From NCBI GenBank assembly GCA_017414585.1, contig JAFQLN010000149.1, forward strand, positions 1 through 5,497: DNA of 5,497 bases. Direction: 5' to 3'. The stretch comes from Clostridia bacterium. GTDB lineage: Bacteria; Bacillota_A; Clostridia; Oscillospirales; CAG-272. This document shows positions 1 to 5,497 of the stretch, piece after piece. Within the stretch, counting starts at the first letter, position 1, and each line of letters begins with the position of its first letter. Both the position numbers and the translations under genes were made by a program. The notes under the pieces are model-generated. The model saw nothing but the letters and a program-made list of their open reading frames with translations. It was not told the DNA's origin and did not search any database.

Positions 1-1469
1 AACTGGAAATAAATAAACGAACTTGCACCGTCTCCCGCGAGAAGGATCAGCCATGCGAGCATAATGCACCACACTGCCGCGACAGCTTTTCCGCCGCCCA
101 CAGCGATCGTGCTGCGAAGGCTTCCGTCAGCCATCGGCGCTTCGTTGTGCACAACCAGCCGGTCGAACACGACCATGCAGGCGGCGGACAGCACCGATAC
201 AAGCACGCCGGTCCACGTCAGTCCCATACCCGCCATCACTTCTCCGAGCGGTACCGTCCATGCGGTGAACAGCTTTTCGAGAAGCACGAGCAGATCGGCG
301 GTATTGTTCGCACGGAAGAACATCCACGCAAACGTGACCAGCACGAATGTAATAACGGTCTGGTAAATCCTAAATCCACAGCTTTCCCGGTTAATGTGCA
401 TCCGGTCGGTGAGTTTTTTGCGTGCACCGAGCGTCAGGTGTCCGATGATCTGGTATGCACCGTGCAGAAATCCCCAGATTACGAACGTCCAGTCCGCGCC
501 GTGCCACAGCCCGGAGACGAGGAAGACGATCATCAGATTCGTCATATGCCGTGCCTTCGAGCATCTGCTGCCGCCGAGGGGGATGTAGAGGTAATCGCGG
601 AACCATGTGGACAGGCTGATATGCCATCTTGCCCAGAATTCCTTGATCGAGCGGGCGGAATACGGGCGGTCGAAGTTCTGCATCAGCCTGATGCCCATGA
701 CTCGCGCACACCCGATAGCAATATCGGTATATCCGGAAAAGTCACAGTAAATCTGCACGGCAAACATACACGTTGCGATGATGATGCCCGCTCCGGTCGC
801 GTTCGCCGCATCGTTGTAGACTGCGTTCACGTACCCGGCGAGCAGATCGGCAACGACGACTTTCTTGAAAAAGCCGACCATCATCCGCTTCAGTCCGGCA
901 GCGGCGTCTTCCGCATTCGGACGGTTCGGCGTCTTGAGCTGCGGCAGAAGGTTGTCAGGGCGTTCAATCGGTCCTGCAACCAGCTGCGGAAAGAACGACA
1001 CGAACAGAGCGTAGTACCCGAAGTGATGCTCGGTCTTCACGTCCCCGCGGTACACGTCAATGGCGTAGGACAGCGTCTGGAACGTATAGAACGAGATGCC
1101 GACGGGCAGGATGAGATTCAGCGTATAGTCCTGCGCCGGTGCGCCGAAGAGGGTCATCAGTCCGGACACACTCTGCGCGAGGAAGTTGTAATACTTGAAG
1201 AAAAACAGGATCCCCAGACTGACGATGAGCGTGATGATCAGGCAGAGACGTTTTTTGAAAAGGCTGTCCGTCTTTTCGATCACGAGCGAGCAGATCCACG
1301 AAATGAGCGTGGTGAACAGAATCAGGAACAGAAGCGATGCGTTCCAGCTCATGTAGAAGAAATAGCTCGCTGCCAGAAGCATAATCCACCGGATTTTCAG
1401 CGGAAGGATGAAGTAAAGCAGGAGGACGATGGGATAATAGATCAAAAATGTCAGCGAGTTGAAATTCAT
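1..1469 (-). CDS. MBOAT-family membrane-bound O-acyltransferase (AlgI/DltB/PatA type), 3' end cut by window edge
   Basis: Translating the minus strand from the ATG at 1469 gives 489 uninterrupted residues up to the window edge, with no frameshift. Hallmarks of the bacterial MBOAT family are visible: LPVGISFYTFQTLSYAID (about 121-138), FFPQLVAGPIERP (159-171), YCDFSGYTDIAIG (241-253), FWARWHISLSTWFRDYLYIP (278-297) and VSGLWHGADWTFVIWG (318-333). His323 in the WHG motif corresponds to the invariant MBOAT histidine, and His283 is the second conserved one. Many hydrophobic segments run along the length. The sequence ends in ASSFIYFQ plus a partial codon TT, which matches the usual C-terminus of this family, so probably only the last codon and the stop are missing. 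In known relatives the protein moves an acyl group, commonly acetyl, across the membrane to an extracytoplasmic acceptor system. The adjacent SGNH genes fit that role. The start overlaps the preceding stop as ATGA and has a strong AAGGAGGA site six bases upstream. Family assignment is firm; acyl donor and acceptor are unknown. Confidence 0.95.
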   Translation of the reverse strand, partial: MNFNSLTFLIYYPIVLLLYFILPLKIRWIMLLAASYFFYMSWNASLLFLILFTTLISWICSLVIEKTDSLFKKRLCLIITLIVSLGILFFFKYYNFLAQSVSGLMTLFGAPAQDYTLNLILPVGISFYTFQTLSYAIDVYRGDVKTEHHFGYYALFVSFFPQLVAGPIERPDNLLPQLKTPNRPNAEDAAAGLKRMMVGFFKKVVVADLLAGYVNAVYNDAANATGAGIIIATCMFAVQIYCDFSGYTDIAIGCARVMGIRLMQNFDRPYSARSIKEFWARWHISLSTWFRDYLYIPLGGSRCSKARHMTNLMIVFLVSGLWHGADWTFVIWGFLHGAYQIIGHLTLGARKKLTDRMHINRESCGFRIYQTVITFVLVTFAWMFFRANNTADLLVLLEKLFTAWTVPLGEVMAGMGLTWTGVLVSVLSAACMVVFDRLVVHNEAPMADGSLRSTIAVGGGKAVAAVWCIMLAWLILLAGDGASSFIYFQ

Positions 1470-1744
1470 GCTTCATCCTCCTTCTCGCTCTTCTGTCCGG
1501 CTGTTTTTCTGCGGCGGACGATTTCTCCGGCGATCATCGAAAACAGAACGGAGAACAGATACAGAATCAGCACTTCTTCCATCTTCGCGCCGCAGAAAAC
1601 ATAGCACACTGCCGCAGCAACATGGACAAGCAGATTGACCGCTGTGAAGAGAAGCCGTGCTTTCTTTGCCGTACAGGTCATGATATGCAGACCTGCGATG
1701 ACGGCAAAAAATACAAGGAGTATGGGATAGGAAGAATATGTCAT
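1466..1744 (-). CDS. Small three-helix membrane protein of unknown function, coupled to the MBOAT gene
   Basis: This 92-residue protein is not one I recognise. Three hydrophobic stretches can be seen, at about residues 5-22, 31-51 and 57-75. They are followed by a highly charged tail (VRRRKTAGQKSEKEDEA). Positive charges in the first loop (AKKAR, 26-30) and after helix three (RRRK, 77-80) suggest, by the positive-inside rule, an outside N-terminus and a cytoplasmic C-terminus. Cysteines are at 24, 47 and 51, and I see no catalytic motif. The gene starts 12 bases after the SGNH-LRR stop, behind a good Shine-Dalgarno site, and its TGA overlaps the MBOAT ATG by four bases. That arrangement suggests a fixed stoichiometry with the MBOAT protein, perhaps as an accessory or assembly subunit. 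It is longer than DltX, the single-helix small partner in dlt operons, so any equivalence is only an analogy. That the gene is real is well supported by context; its role is inference. Confidence 0.85.
   Translation of the reverse strand: MTYSSYPILLVFFAVIAGLHIMTCTAKKARLLFTAVNLLVHVAAAVCYVFCGAKMEEVLILYLFSVLFSMIAGEIVRRRKTAGQKSEKEDEA
1476..1483 (-). promoter_or_regulatory. Ribosome binding site of the MBOAT gene
   Basis: The minus strand reads AAGGAGGA, six bases before the ATG at 1469. The site lies inside the last codons of the 92-residue membrane protein gene. It supports this start, and with the ATGA stop/start overlap it points to coupled translation of the two genes. Confidence 0.85.
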
Positions 1745-1750
1745 CGTCTT

Positions 1751-1758
1751 TCTCCTTT
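1751..1758 (-). promoter_or_regulatory. Ribosome binding site of the small membrane protein gene
   Basis: The minus strand reads AAAGGAGA, with the GGAG core seven bases before the ATG at 1744. The site overlaps the TAA stop of the upstream SGNH-LRR gene (TAAAGGAG), so translation of the two genes is probably coupled. Confidence 0.8.
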
Positions 1759-3208
1759 ATGCATCCGCTTCTTCGGTCAGATTCATCCGGGCGGCGAATT
1801 TCGTCCAGAAGTAATCCGATACAAAGGAGCTGTAGGCTTCCAGCGGCATATACAGTCCCGCTTCTTCGGGAGCACCGTCAAACAGTCCGTCTCCGGCGGC
1901 GATATTTCCGGCTTTTTCTGCATAGAGATAAATCCGTTCAAGATTCGCGCATCCGTCAAACAGGCGGTTGTAAAGCTGAACGACAGACTGACCGATGTGG
2001 ATTTCCTTTGCCTTACATCCTGCAAACGCGCCTTCTCCGACTGCAATCACGGCTTTTCCGTCATAGGATGCAGGCGTTTTCAGTACATCTGCTGTCTTTC
2101 CTTCGTCCGTCACGCCTGTGATCATGTACCCGGCGGCAAGTTCTTCGTATGTATAGAACGCAGTCCAGTCCGTTTCGTCGGTCTGATCGGCGGGGGATTC
2201 TGCGCTCACGATTTCCTTTTCCGGCGGCGCGGGGATTTCCAGCGTCAGCGGCGTTGTGTCCCCGATCAGGCGGCGCAGGTCTTCGATAAGCAGGATTGTA
2301 TGGGCGGTTGTGCCCGTATTGTTGAGGTGGAAATTGGTATCGTAGAAGTAGCCTTCGTCCATGATGCAGTGGTTGATATCGCTGATCACTTCAAAATGGA
2401 GCTTTTCTGCCGTATACATAAAGAAATCGAGGATTTTTTCGCTGTCCGTTCCTTCGGCAAGCGCGGAGGCATTGGTCGGCGGGAAGCTGAAGCAGCAGAC
2501 GGCGCCCTTTTTCTGTACGTTTTCGGCATACTTGTTGAGGTAGTCGATAAATGCTTCGTCAATCAGCTCCGGCGTCAGGTCCACGATCATGTTCGGGTCA
2601 TAGCCGAGGAGCATGGTATTCGATTCCTTCGGGTAGTCGATATCTCCATGTTCATCCAGTGCGGACAGGCTGTACACGCCCTGTGCGGCTGCAATTCCCT
2701 GCCGGTGATGCCCGATTTTCTGTGCGATATAGTCCCAGTATCCGCCGAGCATATCGCCTGCGTTATCGAAATCAATGCCGGTGAGGATAGTCCGGTCGCT
2801 CTCTGCCGCCTGCCATGTGGACTGTGCGTTGAAGTAGAGCGACAGAGTCTGTTTGTCCAGCTCCGGTGCGATGACGACGATGTCCCCTTCGCGGATGCAG
2901 TCCTCGGAGAGATCGAGCATGAGCTTGGTGCCGAGGGTGGCGTACAGACCGAAGTTGACGACTTTGTACGGCAGATGTTCTTCCATGAGGGCGGAATCAA
3001 TCCCGAACGCGGTGCTGCTGCCGCCGATGATCACGATTTTCGGCTCGGTTTCAGACTTGAGCAGGTCGTACTTCAGTCCCAGTCCGGCAAGAAACGATTC
3101 CCCGTACTGTGCCGGTACGACTGTGTCCATTGCGGCAAGAAGGAGGATCGGCAGAAGCAGGGCGAGGATGAACAGCAGGGCTGATACAATGATTTTTTTC
3201 TTTTTCAT
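1757..3208 (-). CDS. Exported SGNH-family esterase/acyltransferase-like protein with C-terminal BspA-type LRR module
   Basis: The 483-residue product starts with MKKKK and a hydrophobic stretch (about 6-26), which is either a signal anchor or a signal peptide, so the rest should be extracytoplasmic. An SGNH-type domain spans about 56-312. Its nucleophile block is IVIIGGSSTAFGID (58-71) with Ser65 (or Ser64) as the likely nucleophile. It continues with VVNFG (83-87), GDIVVIAPE (108-116), SFPPTN (241-246) and the acid/histidine block FYDTNFHLN (288-296) with Asp290 and His294. This pattern resembles the DltD/AlgJ/AlgX/PatB-like partners of MBOAT proteins. A linker rich in Pro, Glu, Asp and Ser (about 320-348) leads to an LRR_5/BspA-like module (about 351-470) with the signatures GEGAFAGC (391-398) and LFDGCANLERIYL (416-428). 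Start choice is supported by a GGAGG site six bases upstream. The gene lies between a paralogous lipoprotein (15-base gap) and the small membrane protein (12-base gap). Likely role: transferring or removing acyl groups on a surface glycan together with the MBOAT protein. Activity and substrate are unproven. Confidence 0.9.
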   Translation of the reverse strand: MKKKKIIVSALLFILALLLPILLLAAMDTVVPAQYGESFLAGLGLKYDLLKSETEPKIVIIGGSSTAFGIDSALMEEHLPYKVVNFGLYATLGTKLMLDLSEDCIREGDIVVIAPELDKQTLSLYFNAQSTWQAAESDRTILTGIDFDNAGDMLGGYWDYIAQKIGHHRQGIAAAQGVYSLSALDEHGDIDYPKESNTMLLGYDPNMIVDLTPELIDEAFIDYLNKYAENVQKKGAVCCFSFPPTNASALAEGTDSEKILDFFMYTAEKLHFEVISDINHCIMDEGYFYDTNFHLNNTGTTAHTILLIEDLRRLIGDTTPLTLEIPAPPEKEIVSAESPADQTDETDWTAFYTYEELAAGYMITGVTDEGKTADVLKTPASYDGKAVIAVGEGAFAGCKAKEIHIGQSVVQLYNRLFDGCANLERIYLYAEKAGNIAAGDGLFDGAPEEAGLYMPLEAYSSFVSDYFWTKFAARMNLTEEADA

Positions 3209-3212
3209 AACA

Positions 3213-3220
3213 CCCCTCCG
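3213..3220 (-). promoter_or_regulatory. Ribosome binding site of the SGNH-LRR gene
   Basis: The minus strand reads CGGAGGGG in the 15-base gap after the lipoprotein stop, with the GGAGG core ending six bases before the ATG at 3208. It supports that start and independent initiation within the operon. Confidence 0.8.
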
Positions 3221-3223
3221 TCT

Positions 3224-5209
3224 TTACTGTACCTGTTCAGCGTCGAGATATGCACGAATGTCCTCAGCCAGCTTTTTTGTCCGGATTTTTGCGCCTTCCG
3301 TTGTCAGGTGCAAATCCGTGTCATAGAAATAAGTGCCGGACATGATATAATCTTCCACTTCCGAAATCCGCACTGTGTGCAGACGGGTATCGACACGTTC
3401 TTCATAGCGATTCTGATAGGATTCTGTTTTTGAAAGGGCAGTCAGAGCATTGCGGTTGACCGGCGAAAAGGACAGCAGAACTTCAATTCCTTTTTCAGCC
3501 AGCATATCTGCCAGTTGGTTGTAAGCGGCAATTCCGGCTTCCGTCTGATGAGAAGTGCTGAGATCCCGGGAATTCGCCTGTCCCGCTATGAAATTTCTGC
3601 CGGAGTTGGGACGATACAGATCATAGTCGCCGTTGTTGGAATAGTGTTCCAGATGATAGCCGTATCCTTTTGCCGGAAGATTCACGGAAACCTGATTGTA
3701 CGAGGCAAAGGAAGACAGTACATCGCTGTAGCGGCTGATGTCCACATAACTGAAAGCATCATATGCCGTTTCAAAGATCTGCCAGAGTGTGACGGTAAAG
3801 TTTGTTCCGCCCCACTGTGTAGGATAAGGCTCCGGTGCTGTCAGAACAATATCCCCATCGGTCATAAAGGCGGATGCCAGTTCCATAAAGAATACCGACG
3901 GAGTGCCCGATGCATGGTTGCCGTAGTTGATGACGGTATACCGGTTATCGAGCTCGGACTCCAGAAGGGGCGTCTGAATCCCGTACAGGCAGGAAGATCC
4001 TGCAACCAGAACCATCTTCGGAGACTCTGCGAGAAGCAGACGTTCAAATTTTACGCCGCCCGTTCCCATCAGCGGGTAGGAAAAAACCGGTTCGCGCGCT
4101 GCGTTGACATAAAGCTTTTTGATAGGGGCATCGTTGAACGCATTCCCCGGAATTGTTGTTACGCTGTCCGTGATGTAGAGTGTTTCAAAAGAGGTACAGC
4201 CACTGAAGGCATTTGCCTGCACACTGGTGATGTTTTTTCCGAGAACCAGTGTATGCAGAGAACTTTCCTTGAAAGCTCTGGGTGAAATCTTTGTCACCGG
4301 ACAGCCTTCAATCATTTCCGGAATTACGACAGTTTCATAATCTCCGGTATATCCTCTGATTGCCGCTTTTCCGCTTTTGATTTCATATGTAAAGCAGGAA
4401 AGCGGCGTTTCTTCTGCCCAGACAGCCCAGAATTCCATTTCTTTATCCGTGACGGGAATATTCCAGCCGGTGCCGTAAAAATCTCCGCTGCCATCCTTTT
4501 CGGAATTGAATCCGAGCAGAACATACCCTTCCCGTACGAAGCTGCCGTCGCTGATGGGCGTGTTGGGGCAAAGCCAGAAGTCATCATCAAAAAGCACGGT
4601 CATTGAATCTTTTCCGTTGACAGTGCCGCCGTTGGCATGATATATCAGCGTGGTCGAAGGCGTGGCTGTGTAATTGACAAACACTTCCATGTCCGATTCG
4701 ATGAAAAAGGTATATTCCGGATCAAGAGACAGAATTGTTCCTCCGTCCCGCACGGATGCATTCAGAGAATAGCTGTGGAAATACCTGCCGAGATTCGGTT
4801 CTGCCTGCATCGTTATCTCCGTTCCCTCCAGATAGATCCCGGAGGAGACGGAAGATTGAAGCTTGCCGCTGGCTTTATCGTTCTGGAACGAAAAGATACA
4901 CTTTTCCCGCTTGGCTGTACTGATTTTTACAGTATGGGGATAGACCGTTTCCCGAAGGGTGATCGTCGAACCGTCAAAAACAGCATTCTCCTCCAGTTTG
5001 TCGATTTTGTACGCATCGGAAAGGCTTACCTCAAAAACAGCGTCCTGTCCCATGGGAACGTAGAGTGGATTTGCGCTTTTGATCGTCATGCCCTCACATT
5101 CGGGAAGCATGACACAGGTGAACAGTTCCCGTTCAGTCTGTGCAGTGCATCCCGAAATCAGAAGAAGAACAGCAAAACAAAGTATCAGCAGACAGTGTTT
5201 TTTCATCAT
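3224..5209 (-). CDS. Surface lipoprotein with InlB-type repeats, BspA-type LRR module and C-terminal SGNH acyltransferase/esterase-like domain
   Basis: This 661-residue protein begins with a lipoprotein signal peptide: MMKKHC, a hydrophobic core, and lipobox LISGC with Cys21 as the predicted lipidated residue. After a beta-rich region I cannot assign (about 33-105) comes a divergent InlB-like repeat (about 106-182, with YLEGTEITMQAEP and EVFVNYT). Next is a Listeria-Bacteroides/InlB B-repeat (about 187-265, with LIYHANGGTVNG, REGYVLLGFN and MEFWAVWAEE). An LRR_5/BspA module follows (about 272-375, with ISPRAF, ANAFSGC and GNAFNDAPIKKLYV). The C-terminal SGNH-type domain (about 396-655) has VLVAGSSCLYGIQ (400-412, likely nucleophile Ser406), VINYG (426-430), GDIVLTAPE (452-460), FSPVN (581-585) and FYDTDLHLT (628-636, Asp630 and His634). 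It is a paralogue of the downstream SGNH protein with the domain order reversed. Two adjacent ATGs (5209, 5206) are possible starts. Only a weak GGAA lies upstream, so initiation may depend on ribosomes finishing the UroD-like gene 8 bases earlier. The N-terminal repeats probably bind wall or glycan; the acyl-transfer role is inferred from the MBOAT context. Confidence 0.9.
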   Translation of the reverse strand: MMKKHCLLILCFAVLLLISGCTAQTERELFTCVMLPECEGMTIKSANPLYVPMGQDAVFEVSLSDAYKIDKLEENAVFDGSTITLRETVYPHTVKISTAKREKCIFSFQNDKASGKLQSSVSSGIYLEGTEITMQAEPNLGRYFHSYSLNASVRDGGTILSLDPEYTFFIESDMEVFVNYTATPSTTLIYHANGGTVNGKDSMTVLFDDDFWLCPNTPISDGSFVREGYVLLGFNSEKDGSGDFYGTGWNIPVTDKEMEFWAVWAEETPLSCFTYEIKSGKAAIRGYTGDYETVVIPEMIEGCPVTKISPRAFKESSLHTLVLGKNITSVQANAFSGCTSFETLYITDSVTTIPGNAFNDAPIKKLYVNAAREPVFSYPLMGTGGVKFERLLLAESPKMVLVAGSSCLYGIQTPLLESELDNRYTVINYGNHASGTPSVFFMELASAFMTDGDIVLTAPEPYPTQWGGTNFTVTLWQIFETAYDAFSYVDISRYSDVLSSFASYNQVSVNLPAKGYGYHLEHYSNNGDYDLYRPNSGRNFIAGQANSRDLSTSHQTEAGIAAYNQLADMLAEKGIEVLLSFSPVNRNALTALSKTESYQNRYEERVDTRLHTVRISEVEDYIMSGTYFYDTDLHLTTEGAKIRTKKLAEDIRAYLDAEQVQ

Positions 5210-5217
5210 CTTTGCAA

Positions 5218-5497
5218 TTATTCCATTCCGAAGGTTTTTTCCTTCAGATCAAGATAGTAGAGATAGTTTTCCGGTGTAACGTCCGGCGGACAGCGGTGGT
5301 CGCAGAAGGGGATGTATCCGCCGCGTGCTACGAGCGGTTCAAGCGTCTTCATGTATGCCTTGATTGCATCTTTTCCGGCGATGAGCTGCAGCTTGTCAAA
5401 TCCGCCCATGATCCGCAGATCCTTGCCGTATTCAGCGAACAGTTCGCCCGGATGTGCGCAGGAATTGACTTCGTAGGGGAACAGGCAGTTGATGCCG
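5218..5497 (-). CDS. Uroporphyrinogen decarboxylase-like (UroD/MtaA superfamily) protein, C-terminal fragment
   Basis: The minus strand is open from the window edge to TAA at 5220-5218 and encodes the last 92 residues of a longer protein; the start lies outside. The sequence LRIMGGFDKLQLIAGKDAIK (residues 27-46 of the fragment), followed by GGYIPFCDHRCPPDVTPENY and then YYLDLKEKTFG, matches the C-terminal part of UroD-like proteins, where a G-G-[IF]-D-K segment precedes a conserved D-H-x-x-P-P-D-V loop and the final helix. In Clostridia and related anaerobes many such proteins are not haem enzymes but belong to groups related to corrinoid methyltransferases (MtaA/MtbA) or to groups of unknown function. 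The fragment lacks the N-terminal part needed to decide between these. It is followed after 8 bases by the lipoprotein gene on the same strand and may be the upstream member of the same transcript. No functional link to surface acylation is evident. Confidence 0.85.
   Translation of the reverse strand, partial: GINCLFPYEVNSCAHPGELFAEYGKDLRIMGGFDKLQLIAGKDAIKAYMKTLEPLVARGGYIPFCDHRCPPDVTPENYLYYLDLKEKTFGME

Noticed and set aside
1057..1476. Minus-strand open frame of 139 codons starting at 1476 in a different frame from the MBOAT gene
   Set aside because: It begins seven bases before the MBOAT start and overlaps it throughout. Its ATG falls inside the MBOAT Shine-Dalgarno region, and the translation lacks the hydrophobic pattern and motifs.
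147..1604. Long plus-strand open frame (485 codons) opposite the MBOAT gene
   Set aside because: Its translation is rich in Arg, His, Asp and Glu with no recognisable domain. The minus strand has a clear MBOAT protein with family motifs. The open antisense frame is a by-product of codon bias.
1622..3184. Long plus-strand open frame (520 codons) opposite the SGNH-LRR gene
   Set aside because: The translation is low in motif content and Cys/Phe/Arg-rich, typical of antisense shadow. The minus strand encodes a protein with signal segment, SGNH blocks and LRR signatures.
3209..3223. The largest intergenic gap, considered as a possible terminator or promoter
   Set aside because: It is only 15 bases, contains the ribosome binding site of the next gene and has no hairpin or -10/-35 pattern.
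3224..5209. Possible lower GC content of the lipoprotein gene compared with the MBOAT gene, suggesting separate acquisition
   Set aside because: Hand counts of two chosen 60-base lines differ (37 G+C in 481-540, 27 in 4381-4440). That is too small and selective a sample, and protein type alone can shift composition. A full GC3 and codon-usage calculation per gene would be needed.
3515..5257. Plus-strand open frames at 3515-4285 and 4637-5257
   Set aside because: Both lie wholly or mostly opposite the lipoprotein gene. I recognise no domain in either translation, so they are shadows.

Overview
The window reads as one co-directional block of five genes, all on the minus strand and transcribed from high to low coordinates. 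About 98% of it is coding, and gene junctions run from a 4-base overlap to a 15-base gap. No internal promoter, terminator, RNA gene, mobile element, CRISPR array or stretch without a gene was seen. The content suggests an anaerobic Clostridia-type Firmicute, possibly from the gut or rumen: purine-rich Shine-Dalgarno sites, a lipobox lipoprotein, BspA-type leucine-rich repeats, InlB/Listeria-Bacteroides repeats and a UroD-like protein of the kind common in such genomes. This placement is an inference, because no rRNA or marker gene is present.

Layout in order of transcription: (1) 5497-5218, the C-terminal 92 residues of a uroporphyrinogen-decarboxylase-like (UroD/MtaA superfamily) protein, cut by the window edge. 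(2) 5209-3224, a 661-residue lipoprotein with an unassigned beta-rich region, a divergent InlB-like repeat, an InlB B-repeat, a BspA-type LRR block and a C-terminal SGNH-type esterase/acyltransferase domain. (3) 3208-1757, a 483-residue membrane-anchored or secreted protein with the same two enzymatic and repeat modules in reverse order: SGNH first, LRR block last. (4) 1744-1466, a 92-residue protein with three predicted membrane segments. (5) 1469 to the window edge, an MBOAT-family membrane O-acyltransferase of the AlgI/DltB/PatA type, complete except for its last codon or codons.

Genes 2-5 resemble a cell-surface O-acylation system. In the known AlgI-AlgJ/AlgX, DltB-DltD and PatA-PatB systems, an MBOAT protein carries acyl groups across the membrane and an extracytoplasmic SGNH protein places them on a glycan. 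Here the proposed partners are two paralogous SGNH proteins that each carry an LRR module, plus a small membrane protein translationally coupled to the MBOAT. The acceptor cannot be read from this window. The unusual points are the two SGNH+LRR fusions with swapped domain order and the unrecognised small membrane protein. The UroD-like gene sits 8 bases upstream in the same orientation, but its link to the acylation genes is unclear.
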